This document shows, piece by piece, positions 1-8,215 of a stretch of 34,481 bases of DNA. The translations under genes were made by a program, and so were the position numbers. Origin of the DNA: an uncultured Marmoricola sp. (GTDB lineage Bacteria > Actinomycetota > Actinomycetes > Propionibacteriales > Nocardioidaceae); the NCBI GenBank assembly GCA_937868075.1, contig CALMLL010000155.1:1-34481 (forward strand). Direction: 5' to 3'. Under the pieces are notes generated by a model. That model searched no databases, was not told the DNA's origin, and worked only from the letters and a program-made list of their open reading frames with translations. Every line of letters begins with the position of its first letter. The stretch's first letter is position 1.

Positions 1-1175
1 GCGTCGCCGAGGCCCTGGGCCTTGCCGTTGGCGGAGAAGGGGAACTTGGCAACCTTGACGTCATACCCGCGATCGGCGGCTTGGGCCTCGGTGTAGCCGA
101 AGGAGGCGATCTGCGGCTGGCAGTAGGTCGCCCGCGGGATCATGTCGAAGTTGACTTCCATCGTCTCGGCGCCAGCGATGGTCTCGACCGCAACGACCCC
201 CATGGCCTCGGCAGTGTGGGCCAGCATCAGCTTGCCGGTGACGTCGCCGATCGCCCAGATGCCGGGCACGTTGGTGCGGCCGCGCTCGTCCACGGCGATC
301 GCACCGCGGTCGGTGGTGGCGACGCCGGTGTTCTCCAACCCATAGCCGTCCAGGCGCGGCGCGAACCCGAACGCGGCCAGGAACTTCTCGGCCTCCAGCA
401 CCGTTTCGTCACCCCCTGCCGCCGGTGCCACGGTGACGCGCACACCGGAGCCGTTATCCTCGACCGACTTCACTGCCGTGGAGGTCAAGATGGTGACGCC
501 CAGCAACTTGTAGTGGCGCAGGAGTTCCTTGGACACTTCGGCGTCCTCGGTCGGCACGATCCGGTCGAGGAACTCCACGATGGTCACGTCGACCCCGAAG
601 TTCTTCATCACGTAGGCGAACTCGACGCCGATAGCACCCGAACCGCCGATGATGATCGATGCGGGAAGCTGGTCGGAGAGGATCTGCTCCTCGTAGGTGA
701 CCACCCGCTCGGACAAGGTGACCCCAGGCACGAGCCGAACCTTGGCCCCGGCCGCGATCAGGAAGTTGTCGGCGGTGAGTTCGTCGGTGCCACCGTCGTT
801 GAGATCCACCGACAGGGTCTTGGCGTCCTTGAAGGTGCCCCACCCGTGCACCTCGGTGATCTTGTTCTTCTTCATCAAGAAGTGCACACCCTTGACGATG
901 CCCGCCGACACCGCGCGACTACGCGCGTGCGTCGGACCGAAGGACATCGTGGCATCGCCCTCGATGCCGAACTTCGCTTTCTCGTGGGTGAGCACATGAG
1001 CGAGTTCGGCGTTCTTGAGCAAGGCCTTGGACGGGATGCAGCCAACGTTGAGGCAGACCCCGCCCCAATACTGCTTCTCGACCACGGCCACCTTGAGACC
1101 GAGTTGGCTGGCACGGATGGCGGCGACGTAGCCACCGGGGCCCGCACCGAGGACGACGAGATCGAAGTGAGTCAC
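1..1175 (-). CDS. lpdA: Dihydrolipoyl dehydrogenase (E3), 3' end cut by the window edge
   Basis: Flavoprotein that reoxidises dihydrolipoyl groups of 2-oxoacid dehydrogenase or glycine-cleavage complexes with NAD+. Reading from a GTG at 1175, the protein opens with an FAD-binding GAGPGGY motif (residues 10-16) and has the redox-active disulfide CLNVGC (Cys41 and Cys46) followed by IPSKALL. A second nucleotide-binding motif [10 protein letters not shown] (NAD+ domain) and AIGDVTG (FAD site) come later. About 391 residues are visible; the family is about 460 long, so most of the dimerisation domain, with the His-Glu catalytic pair, lies outside the window. The start lies only 24 bp from the divergent epimerase start at 1200. 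The position next to a TIGR01777 gene and, further on, the lipoate genes lipB/lipA fits lipoate-dependent core metabolism. Family assignment is firm; which complex it serves is not visible. Confidence 0.95.
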   Translation of the reverse strand, partial: MTHFDLVVLGAGPGGYVAAIRASQLGLKVAVVEKQYWGGVCLNVGCIPSKALLKNAELAHVLTHEKAKFGIEGDATMSFGPTHARSRAVSAGIVKGVHFLMKKNKITEVHGWGTFKDAKTLSVDLNDGGTDELTADNFLIAAGAKVRLVPGVTLSERVVTYEEQILSDQLPASIIIGGSGAIGVEFAYVMKNFGVDVTIVEFLDRIVPTEDAEVSKELLRHYKLLGVTILTSTAVKSVEDNGSGVRVTVAPAAGGDETVLEAEKFLAAFGFAPRLDGYGLENTGVATTDRGAIAVDERGRTNVPGIWAIGDVTGKLMLAHTAEAMGVVAVETIAGAETMEVNFDMIPRATYCQPQIASFGYTEAQAADRGYDVKVAKFPFSANGKAQGLGD

Positions 1176-1199
1176 AACGTCGAGACTATCGTCTCTGAC

Positions 1200-2084
1200 A
1201 TGCGCTTCTTGATCGCTGGTTCGTCCGGCTTCCTCGGCTCTCACCTCACCGAGCATCTGCGTTCCCACGGCCACGAGGTACGCCGCCTGAGCCGGTCTTC
1301 GGGCAGTGCTGACAGCAGCCGCTGGGACCCCTACCAGGGGTATGTGGACCCTGAGGAGATCGAGCAGGCCGACGTGGTGGTCAACCTGGCCGGATCCCCC
1401 ACGGCAGGCAATCCGCACAGCAAGCAGTGGGCCCACGATCTTGAGCACTCCCGCGTGACGACTACGGCGGTCCTGGCCCGAGGCATTGCCGAATCCAACC
1501 GCAAGCCCGCCTTCCTCGCCGGCAACGGCATCTCCTTCTACGGCGACCGTGGCGAGCTCGCGTTGCCCGAGTCGGCGGACTCTCGAGGCAACGCCCTGCT
1601 CACCCGGGTCACCCGGGTCTGGCAGCAGGCAACCGAGCCCGCCCAGACGGCCGGGGCCAGGGTGGTCATCCTGCGCACCTCCCCTGTCCTGGACCGGCGC
1701 AGCGCACCACTGAAGCAGCAACTGCTCCAGTTCAAAGCAGGCCTCGGCGGTCGACTCGGCAGCGGGCAGCAGTACTTCCCATGCATCGGGCTCACCGACT
1801 GGATCCAAGCCGTGACCTTCTGCGCCGAGCACGACCTCGAGGGGCCGGTCAACCTGTGCCTGCCGGACGTGCCCACCAATGCCGAGTACACCCAGGCGCT
1901 GGCCGCCCTGGTTCATCGGCCCGCCTGGTTCCACGTCCCGGCCTTCGTGCTGGCACGCGCGGCCGGGGCGATGGCACCCGAACTCCTCGGCTCGGTGCGC
2001 GCCCGCCCGGAGGCGCTCCTCAATGCGACGTTCGAGTTCGCACACCCGAGCATCGAGTCGACGCTTCGGGCTGCGACCTCCTAG
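1200..2084 (+). CDS. TIGR01777-family NAD(P)-dependent epimerase/oxidoreductase
   Basis: A 294-residue short-chain dehydrogenase-like protein of the extended SDR superfamily. The N-terminus reads [16 protein letters not shown], a classical GxxGxxG Rossmann motif, followed by VVNLAGSP, the conserved turn of this family. A long open frame continues upstream to position 81, but that part is antisense to lpdA and non-conserved, so the ATG at 1200 is chosen. The enzymatic substrate is unknown for the family; in E. coli and plants the relatives (YfcH, GC1) are likewise poorly defined. In mycobacteria the equivalent gene lies directly before lipB-lipA-DUF4191-RDD-glnA, so this is probably one edge of a conserved core block that is interrupted here. 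It converges with the RIO kinase gene, with about 20 bp between the stops. Confidence 0.9.
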   Translation: MRFLIAGSSGFLGSHLTEHLRSHGHEVRRLSRSSGSADSSRWDPYQGYVDPEEIEQADVVVNLAGSPTAGNPHSKQWAHDLEHSRVTTTAVLARGIAESNRKPAFLAGNGISFYGDRGELALPESADSRGNALLTRVTRVWQQATEPAQTAGARVVILRTSPVLDRRSAPLKQQLLQFKAGLGGRLGSGQQYFPCIGLTDWIQAVTFCAEHDLEGPVNLCLPDVPTNAEYTQALAALVHRPAWFHVPAFVLARAAGAMAPELLGSVRARPEALLNATFEFAHPSIESTLRAATS

Positions 2085-2105
2085 CTGTCTGGGGTCGGGG
2101 CTCGG

Positions 2106-2942
2106 TCACCAGGCCGCCGCTAGGACCTCGGCGTACACCTCCTGCTCGTCGACTTCCAACCCTCGGCGGCGAAACCAGGCGACCACGTTGGTGCAGTCGC
2201 GCAGGAGCAGGTCGGCGCCGCGTGGATTGGCAACCAAGTCCACGACTTGAGGTAGGTCGATGAAGACCAGGCGATCGTCGGCAACGAGGATGTTGTACGC
2301 CGACAAGTCACCGTGCACCAGCCCGTGCCCGGCCAGCATCAGCAGCGCGTCCCGCACCTGCTCGAACCAGCGCGCAGCTGTCGCCGGATCGGGTCGCGTC
2401 TGGGCCAGCCGTGGAGCAGTCTCGCCGTCATGGGAGATCCACTCCATCAGGATCTCGGTGCCGTCGATCTGCACTGGATAGGGAACCGCCAGCCCTGCCT
2501 TCCACAGCCTGACCAGCGCGTTCCATTCGGCAACCGCCCACTGCCCGGCAGCAACAGCACGGCCGAAATCGGTCTTGCGGGCCATCGCCCGCATCTCGCG
2601 AGAGTCGCGGACCTTGCGACCCTCGGTGTAGTCGGCAGAGCGATGGAAGTGGGAGTGCTCCGGTGAGCGGTAACGCTTGGCTGCCATGACGGCTACGTCG
2701 TGTGGGGCGTGCGGGTCGGCCCGTTCGATCAAGAAGACGTCGGCTTCTTTGCCCGTCTTGAGGATGCCGAGTTCGGTGTCGATGGCTCCGGCGGAGGTCT
2801 GGACCCATGCCGGTCGGGGCTCGGGGCCGCGACACAACGGCTCGACCGATTGCCAGGTCGACCAGCGCTGACGCGACTCATCGATGTCGTCGTACGTGCG
2901 GTATTCGAAGGTGAACGCTTCAGGGTTCGAGGCTTGATGCAA
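2106..2942 (-). CDS. RIO-type serine/threonine protein kinase
   Basis: A 278-residue RIO1-like atypical protein kinase, assuming the TTG start at 2942. Evidence: LKTGKEADVFL (residues 61-71, the nucleotide loop of RIO kinases), VHGDLSAYN with catalytic Asp212 and metal-binding Asn, and FIDLPQVVD with metal-binding Asp229. Actinobacterial RIO proteins begin with an acidic segment followed by RWSTW and PDW/PAW motifs, as seen here at residues 27-46. The same frame stays open upstream to a GTG at 3059, but the extra residues look non-native. TTG 2942 has GGAG five bases ahead. A competing ATG at 2994 with a perfect AGGAGG opens a different frame (see leader peptide). The bacterial role of RIO kinases is not settled. 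Function as a kinase fold is confident; the start is not. Confidence 0.85.
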   Translation of the reverse strand: MHQASNPEAFTFEYRTYDDIDESRQRWSTWQSVEPLCRGPEPRPAWVQTSAGAIDTELGILKTGKEADVFLIERADPHAPHDVAVMAAKRYRSPEHSHFHRSADYTEGRKVRDSREMRAMARKTDFGRAVAAGQWAVAEWNALVRLWKAGLAVPYPVQIDGTEILMEWISHDGETAPRLAQTRPDPATAARWFEQVRDALLMLAGHGLVHGDLSAYNILVADDRLVFIDLPQVVDLVANPRGADLLLRDCTNVVAWFRRRGLEVDEQEVYAEVLAAAW

Positions 2943-2994
2943 GGTAGCTCCAAGATGTTGCGATGGGCATGCTGACGCTGGTCTTGACACCCAT
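2920..2994 (-). CDS. Possible 24-residue leader peptide overlapping the RIO kinase start
   Basis: An ATG at 2994 lies five bases after a perfect AGGAGG (3000-3005 on the plus strand), the best ribosome-binding site in this neighbourhood. The frame runs 24 codons, starting MGVKTSVSMP and ending SSLEP, and stops 20 bases inside the RIO kinase frame, which begins at the TTG at 2942. The peptide therefore overlaps the kinase start in another frame, a layout compatible with translational coupling. No homology is recognised. Alternatives: a frameshift (natural or a sequencing error) that cut the true kinase N-terminus, or a chance ORF. Confidence 0.4.
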   Translation of the reverse strand: MGVKTSVSMPIATSWSYLASSLEP

Positions 2995-3101
2995 GGCTTC
3001 CTCCTTGGTTGCTGGTCCTTGGGCGAGGCCAATCGGTTGGAGTGCTTCGCCGAGGCCACGCTAGGCCGGCCGAGAGCCGCCCGGCAACCGATTTTGACGG
3101 G

Positions 3102-3605
3102 TCAGCGCTCGCGCACCGCAGCCATCACCCAGGTGCGCGTGTCGGGGCCATGGTTGCGTCGCAAGAAGGTCAGCACCCAGTGCCGCAATCGGCTCGCGGG
3201 CAGTCGCACGCTCCCCTGCGCAGAGGTGGCCACCGCCGCCCGCAGGCGGTCGTCGACGCTCAACACCAGGACTCGGGGCGTCGACCTGAGGATGCGGACA
3301 CGTTGAACCTGCCGCTCCATGCCCTCGACGACGAAACCCCGCGCTGTCCACTGGCGCAGCGACCGCACATCGGCGGCACCGGCACTGCTGCCCCTGGCAT
3401 AGAGACGCTCCAGGGCCGCGACATCTCCTCGTGCCCAGGCCGAGGCACGCGCCTCATCCCAGTCGTGTAGGACGACCATCGGTGCAGGCAAGGGGGCTGC
3501 CGGCGAAGTCGGCGCGGCGACGAGCCGAACCGCCACACCACCCGCGACCGCCAGCGCGCTCAGGGTCGTCGCGATCACGATGGGGCGGGTCAGTGTCGAG
3601 GTCAC
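3102..3605 (-). CDS. Hypothetical small exported or membrane-anchored protein
   Basis: A 167-residue protein beginning with a GTG and the sequence MTSTLTRPIVIATTLSALAVAGG, a single hydrophobic segment (about residues 8-32) with a short positive N-terminus. This suggests a signal anchor or uncleaved signal peptide. The rest is soluble and Arg-rich: ARASAWARGDVAALERLYARGS resembles the first helices of SnoaL/NTF2-like or DUF4440-type folds found in many actinobacterial lipoprotein-like proteins, but this is only a resemblance. The GGAGG upstream is almost touching the GTG, so a start a few codons downstream (GTG at residue 10) cannot be excluded. It sits between the RIO kinase and the etfA end, and all lie on the minus strand. 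No function can be named. Confidence 0.6.
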   Translation of the reverse strand: MTSTLTRPIVIATTLSALAVAGGVAVRLVAAPTSPAAPLPAPMVVLHDWDEARASAWARGDVAALERLYARGSSAGAADVRSLRQWTARGFVVEGMERQVQRVRILRSTPRVLVLSVDDRLRAAVATSAQGSVRLPASRLRHWVLTFLRRNHGPDTRTWVMAAVRER

Positions 3606-3705
3606 CCCTCCAGGGTGCCCCGGACTCGACGTGCCTGCAGTCGGGAATCCACAGGCTGCCGCTCCAAGCAGGGCGAGACCCGTCGACGACGGCGTCGCAG
3701 TGCCG

Positions 3706-4668
3706 TCAGCGGTTCTTGATCGCCTCGATGATCGCGGGCAACACCTCGTGCATGTCCCCCACGACCGCGTAGGTCGCCTTGGTCACCATGGGCGCTTCGG
3801 CGTCGGTGTTGATCGCCAGGATCGCCTTGGAGGAGGAACAACCCGCCCAGTGCTGGATCGCACCGGAGATGCCGCACGGGATGTAGAGCTCCGGACTGAT
3901 CCGCGAACCCGTCTGGCCCACCTGCTCGTGGTGAGGTCGCCACCCCAGGGAGGTCACCACACGGGACACGCCGACGGTCGCGCCCAGCAGTCCGGCCAAC
4001 TCATCGACCGCGCCGAAGCCGTCGGGTCCGCCAGCGCCACGGCCACCTCCGACGACCACCCGGGCGGTCTTGAGGTTGCCCGACTGGTCAGCCTCACCGG
4101 CAGCGGTCGACACGACGCGAGCCACGAGGTCCTCGGGGCGCAGCAGTGGGTCGACGGCGACCACATGGGCGGCGGAGCCTCCGATCTCGCTGGCCTCCAC
4201 CGCGTGGCCGGCCACCGAGAATATCGCGGGGCGGTGACCCAGACGCATGTCTTCGAGTGCGGCCCCTCCCATCACCTGGCGGGTGACGACGAAGGGCGCC
4301 AAGCCCGAGAAGGAGACCACGTTGGCCGCCATCGGGGCGTCGACACGGGCGGCCGCGTGGGCCAGCACCTCATTGCCGCGTTGGGTCCCGGCACCGGTGA
4401 TCACGACCGCGCCGGCCATCTCCCGCGCGGTCAGGATGCCTGCCGCCCAACCAGAGCCGGAGTAGGCCGCGACATCGTCCCCGCCTACGTCGTACGCCGT
4501 GCGCACGCCATGTGCGCCGAGTTCAGCAGCGAAACCGGCGATGCCGACCCCCACCGCGTCGACGGCGATCCCGCCCCCGGCAGCACCGAGGTCGCGGGCG
4601 AAACGCAGCGTCTCCAGTGATGTGTCGACGAGCCCGTCCGGGCCGTGTTCGACGAAAACCAGGATCAT
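3706..4668 (-). CDS. etfA: Electron transfer flavoprotein, alpha subunit
   Basis: A 320-residue ETF alpha subunit. With EtfB it carries electrons from flavin dehydrogenases to ETF:quinone oxidoreductase. The N-terminus MILVFVEHGPDG and the C-terminal FAD-binding region GQTGSRISPELYIPCGISGAIQH, followed by AILAINTDAEAPM, are the family signatures; the length is typical. The ATG overlaps the etfB stop (ATGA at 4665-4668), and etfB in turn overlaps the dimethylglycine dehydrogenase stop, so the three genes form one translationally coupled operon. In Pseudomonas, dimethylglycine demethylation also uses dedicated EtfAB next to DgcAB. It is inferred that this ETF takes electrons from the dehydrogenase encoded upstream. 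Confidence 0.93.
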   Translation of the reverse strand: MILVFVEHGPDGLVDTSLETLRFARDLGAAGGGIAVDAVGVGIAGFAAELGAHGVRTAYDVGGDDVAAYSGSGWAAGILTAREMAGAVVITGAGTQRGNEVLAHAAARVDAPMAANVVSFSGLAPFVVTRQVMGGAALEDMRLGHRPAIFSVAGHAVEASEIGGSAAHVVAVDPLLRPEDLVARVVSTAAGEADQSGNLKTARVVVGGGRGAGGPDGFGAVDELAGLLGATVGVSRVVTSLGWRPHHEQVGQTGSRISPELYIPCGISGAIQHWAGCSSSKAILAINTDAEAPMVTKATYAVVGDMHEVLPAIIEAIKNR

Positions 4669-5426
4669 CCTGGAAGCACCCCCAACCGAGCGAACAGATC
4701 AACAACGGCACCGGCTGCCTCGGGACCCTCCCCGAGGACCTGCACGTTCGAGGGGACCGGCGGGGGCAGCGTCAACTGCACGCGTGAGGCACCCATCGCA
4801 GTGCCGGACAACGCGCGGGTCTCGATGACGACCTTCTTGGCCGCCATCCTTCCCTTGATCGTGGGGTAGCGCGGTTCGACGCCCCCTTCCATGATCGCGA
4901 CCACGGCAGGCAGCGGCAGCCGATAGGTCTCGCTACCGCCGTCGGGGCCGTCACCCACGCACACCGCGTGGTCGTCCTCGACCGTCACGGTCTTGATCCC
5001 GGTGACGACAGGGCGACCGAGCGCATGCGCCAACCGGATCGGCACCTGGAAGTCGCCGGAGTCCGCGGCGTCGTTGCCCAGCAGGATCAGGTCGTAGCCG
5101 CGGCCTTCACCCTCGTGCTCGGTGGCCACGGCGGCGATCTCGCGGGCAACGTCCGCCGGACCGAGGTCCTTGGGCTCGGCCTCCACGTGCACGGCGGCGC
5201 TCGCGCCCACCCCGAGCGCCGAACGCAACTGCTCGGCCGCCTCGGCAGGGCCCACGGTGATCACGGTGACGTCGTCACTGACTTGGACAGCCGTCTCCAC
5301 CGCACAGTTCTCGTGGTCGCTGATGGTGAAGCCCGCGAACCGTCCGTCGACGGCCTGAGCGTCCTCGGTCAGCACCACCTGGCCCGAGGAGTCGGGCACG
5401 CGCTTGACGCAGACCAGTGCTCTCAC
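4665..5426 (-). CDS. etfB: Electron transfer flavoprotein, beta subunit
   Basis: A 253-residue ETF beta subunit. The N-terminus MRALVCVKRVPDSSG and the motifs HENCAVETA, GNDAADSGDFQVPIRLAHALG and IMEGGVEPRYPTIKGRMAAKK are the classical EtfB signature and AMP-binding region. The GTG start at 5426 overlaps the stop of the upstream gene as GTGA. An ATG-type extension further upstream in the same frame would run inside the dehydrogenase and was rejected. Partner of EtfA. Because it is coupled to a single FAD dehydrogenase, this pair is probably a substrate-dedicated ETF rather than the general fatty-acid-oxidation pair, although this is not provable here. Confidence 0.93.
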   Translation of the reverse strand: MRALVCVKRVPDSSGQVVLTEDAQAVDGRFAGFTISDHENCAVETAVQVSDDVTVITVGPAEAAEQLRSALGVGASAAVHVEAEPKDLGPADVAREIAAVATEHEGEGRGYDLILLGNDAADSGDFQVPIRLAHALGRPVVTGIKTVTVEDDHAVCVGDGPDGGSETYRLPLPAVVAIMEGGVEPRYPTIKGRMAAKKVVIETRALSGTAMGASRVQLTLPPPVPSNVQVLGEGPEAAGAVVDLFARLGVLPG

Positions 5427-7945
5427 TTGAGTCGCTCGTTGGCCGGGTCGAGCAGCGGGGTGGCGTCGATGGAGCCGACCGTGACCGGGTAGAGCTCCTC
5501 CATGTAGGACACCGCCAACTGGTTGCCCACGACCGCCTCGTCGACTGGAAGGTAGGCCAGCAGGATGTGCTTGCCCAAGGAGGGGGCCGACCCTGCCGTG
5601 GTGACGTAGGGGTGGTGGCCGTGACCGTCGGTGAGCTGTCCGCCATCGCGGGTCATGATCGGTTCCCCACCCAACATGTAGCGCTTGACGCCGGTCGAGG
5701 ACGTGTGGTCGTCGACGGTCATCGTGCACAGGATCGTCTGCGGCGCGGCCTCACGCTGGGCGAGGTAGGCGTCGCGCCCGACGAAGTCGGCAACCTTGAC
5801 CTTCGGGCGCTGCATGCCGGCCTCGACGATGGACCGCTCGGCGTCGAGCTCGGCGCCGAAGGCGCGGTATCCCTTCTCGATGCGACCCGTCGTGGCGTAC
5901 ACACCGATCCCGACCGGGACGGCACCGTGGTCACGACCTGCGGCCAGCAGGGCCTCCCACAACTGCGCGGCGGCACCCATCGGCACGTAGAGCTCCCACC
6001 CGAGTTCTCCGACGTAGGAGATCCGGGAGGCCAACACTGGGGCGGAGACCCCGGAGACAGCGATCTCGCGGCAGGTGAGGAACCCGAATCCCGCGTCGGA
6101 GACGTCGTCGCTGGTCAGCGAGGCCAGGATGTCGCGGGCCTTGGGGCCCCACAGGCCGATCGTGGACAGGTCGGAGGTGTGGTCGGTCAAGGTGGCGCCA
6201 TCAGCGAGGTGGTCGGCGAACCATTTCTTGTCGGCCATGCCGTGAGCGCCACCGGTCACCACGCGGAAGTGGTCATCGCCCAGTCGCATGACCGTGAGGT
6301 CCGACTTGAAGCCACCCTTGGCGTCGAGCACCGGGGTGTAGATGACCTTGCCGACCGCGACGTCACACTGTGCGACGCAGGTCTGCTGCACACTGGCCAG
6401 CGCGCCGGGCCCTTCGATATCGAAGATGCAGAAGGCGGTCAGGTCGATCACGCCGGCGTTCTCTCGCATCGCCAGGTGCTCGGCATTGATGATGGGGCTC
6501 CACCACCGCGACTCCCACTCAGCGGTGCGCGGCATCACCGCGTCGCCGTACTTCTCCACCAGGGCTGCGTTCGAGCCATACCACCATGGCCGCTCCCAGC
6601 CGACGGTCTCGTAGAAGACCGCACCCAACTCGCGCTGCGAGTCGTGCATCGGCGAACGGCGTACGTCGCGGTCGGACTCGTACTGCTCGGCAGGGTGGAT
6701 GATCCCGTAGGTCTTGTTGAAGGACTCGCTGGCTCGAGCACGCACGTGTGCCCGCTCGGTCTCGTGGGGGTAGAAGCGAGCGATGTCGGAGTGGGACACG
6801 TCGATGTCGCTGTAGCCACGAACCAGCCATTCGGCGACCGCGCGTCCGGTGCCGGGCCCCTCCTTGATCCAGATGGCCGCGGCCACCCACAGGCCCTTGA
6901 CCTCGGACTCGCCCAGGATGGGCATGCCGTCGGCGGTCAGCGAGAGCAGGCCGTTGATCGCGTAGCGGATCTCAGCCCCGTCGGCACCCAGGAGTTCGGG
7001 CATCAGTTCGAGGGCCTGCTCCAGCTGCGGGTCGAAGTCCTCCTCGGTGAAGGGCATCTCGGTGGGGCTGAGTTTGGCCTGCTCCAGGGTCGGAATCTCT
7101 TCGGGCTCGTGAAGGATCGGGCGGTGTGCGTAGGAACCCACCTCCATGTCGGCGCCGTGCTGACGCTCGTAGCAGAAGGTGTCCATGTCGCGCACGATCG
7201 GGAAGCTGATCTCACCTTCGCGCTCGGCCAACTGCGGGCAGGGGCCGACCGAGATCATCTGGTGGACTGCCGGGGTCAGGGCGATCTTGATCCCGGCCAT
7301 GTCGCCCAACTTCGGGCTCCACACGCCGGCCGCGATGACGACGTACTCGGCCTCGATGGTGCCCTTGTTGGTGTGCACGCGGGTGATCCGGCGCCCGCCG
7401 CCAGGCACGTCCTCGGTGTCCAGCGCAGTCACTTCGACGTTGGGAACGACCGTGGCGCCGGCGGCCAGTGCCTTCTCTCGCATGATCGTGCCGGCGCGCA
7501 GCGAGTCGACCACGCCGACCGTGGGACACCAGAACGCACCGATGAATTGATCGGTCTCGATGAACGGAACCTTCTCCTTGACGAACTCAGGATCGACCAG
7601 CTCGGCCTCGATCCCCCACGCCTTGGCGCTGGACATGCGCCGACGCAGTTCTTCCATGCGCTCTTCGGTGCGGGCGATCTCGAACCCACCCGACTGGGTG
7701 AACACACCCATCTCCTGGTACTGACGCACCGAGTCCTGGGTGAGGTCGGTCATCTCGCGGGAGTGGTCGACAGGGAAGATGAAGTTGGACGCGTGCCCCG
7801 TGGAACCGCCGGGGTTAGGCAGCGGACCCATGTCCAGTTGAACCACGTCGGTCCAGCCGAGGTCGGTGATGTGGTGCACCAACGAGTTGCCGACGATGCC
7901 GGCACCGATGACAACGACCTTGGCAGAGGCAGGTACGTCGGCCAT
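5423..7945 (-). CDS. Dimethylglycine dehydrogenase-like FAD/GcvT-domain enzyme
   Basis: An 840-residue two-domain enzyme. Residues 1 to about 380 form a DAO-type FAD domain: VVVIGAGIVGNSLVHH (dinucleotide fold) and GGSTGHASNF with His51 at the place of the covalent FAD-histidine of the DMGDH/DMGO family. The second half (about 430-840) is an aminomethyltransferase (GcvT)-like folate domain with VIYTPVLDAKGGFKSDLTV and ISYVGELGWELYVP. The expected reaction oxidises the N-methyl of dimethylglycine (or sarcosine) and captures the carbon as 5,10-methylene-THF. Length matches Arthrobacter dimethylglycine oxidase and mammalian DMGDH. The coupled etfB-etfA genes argue that electrons go to ETF rather than O2, hence dehydrogenase. 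Substrate choice between dimethylglycine and sarcosine is inferred from context: the island produces and imports glycine betaine. Two tandem operators lie 74-109 bp upstream. Confidence 0.88.
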   Translation of the reverse strand: MADVPASAKVVVIGAGIVGNSLVHHITDLGWTDVVQLDMGPLPNPGGSTGHASNFIFPVDHSREMTDLTQDSVRQYQEMGVFTQSGGFEIARTEERMEELRRRMSSAKAWGIEAELVDPEFVKEKVPFIETDQFIGAFWCPTVGVVDSLRAGTIMREKALAAGATVVPNVEVTALDTEDVPGGGRRITRVHTNKGTIEAEYVVIAAGVWSPKLGDMAGIKIALTPAVHQMISVGPCPQLAEREGEISFPIVRDMDTFCYERQHGADMEVGSYAHRPILHEPEEIPTLEQAKLSPTEMPFTEEDFDPQLEQALELMPELLGADGAEIRYAINGLLSLTADGMPILGESEVKGLWVAAAIWIKEGPGTGRAVAEWLVRGYSDIDVSHSDIARFYPHETERAHVRARASESFNKTYGIIHPAEQYESDRDVRRSPMHDSQRELGAVFYETVGWERPWWYGSNAALVEKYGDAVMPRTAEWESRWWSPIINAEHLAMRENAGVIDLTAFCIFDIEGPGALASVQQTCVAQCDVAVGKVIYTPVLDAKGGFKSDLTVMRLGDDHFRVVTGGAHGMADKKWFADHLADGATLTDHTSDLSTIGLWGPKARDILASLTSDDVSDAGFGFLTCREIAVSGVSAPVLASRISYVGELGWELYVPMGAAAQLWEALLAAGRDHGAVPVGIGVYATTGRIEKGYRAFGAELDAERSIVEAGMQRPKVKVADFVGRDAYLAQREAAPQTILCTMTVDDHTSSTGVKRYMLGGEPIMTRDGGQLTDGHGHHPYVTTAGSAPSLGKHILLAYLPVDEAVVGNQLAVSYMEELYPVTVGSIDATPLLDPANERLK

Positions 7946-8018
7946 GAGTTCTCCCTAAAGCAGTGTTCGAGATGTGGGGTTTGGATGCTGTCGAGCCGCA
8001 TTCCTGCGGACCCTGATT

Positions 8019-8054
8019 GTTGCGCTATAAGCAACGCAGTGCGTATTGCGGAAC
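8019..8054. promoter_or_regulatory. Tandem operator pair upstream of the dimethylglycine dehydrogenase operon
   Basis: Two 17-bp imperfect palindromes separated by 2 bp: 8019-8035 (GTTGCGCTATAAGCAAC) and 8038-8054 (GTTCCGCAATACGCACT on the minus strand). The same pair with the same 19-bp period is found before betB (15499-15534) and metF (26151-26186). It is likely bound by a dimeric transcription factor; the best local candidate is the IclR protein at 17906-18685, whose own start carries a related site. The remainder of 7946-8215 holds no gene: a small CCGCA-TTCC-TGCGG repeat at 7996-8009 and the opuAC terminator. Confidence 0.7.
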
Positions 8055-8172
8055 GATTCGCCCTCAGTGTCGCACCTCCCCCCGGGCGCATGCAATGGCG
8101 CTCGCAGGGGCGAAGCGATCAAATTCCGCAGCAGCCGGGCGCTGACCACAAGGGCCGCCGAGGGCAAAACAG

Positions 8173-8208
8173 GTGGTGCCCCCACCACGGTCGCGATGGG
8201 GGCACCAC
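8173..8208 (-). terminator. Rho-independent terminator after opuAC
   Basis: A perfect 12-bp stem (GTGGTGCCCCCA at 8173-8184 pairing with TGGGGGCACCAC at 8197-8208) with a 12-base loop. It begins eight bases past the opuAC stop and, read on the minus strand, is followed by a TGTTTT stretch. It would end the five-gene bet/opu transcript and insulate the downstream operon. Confidence 0.85.
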
Positions 8209-8215
8209 ACCGGTA

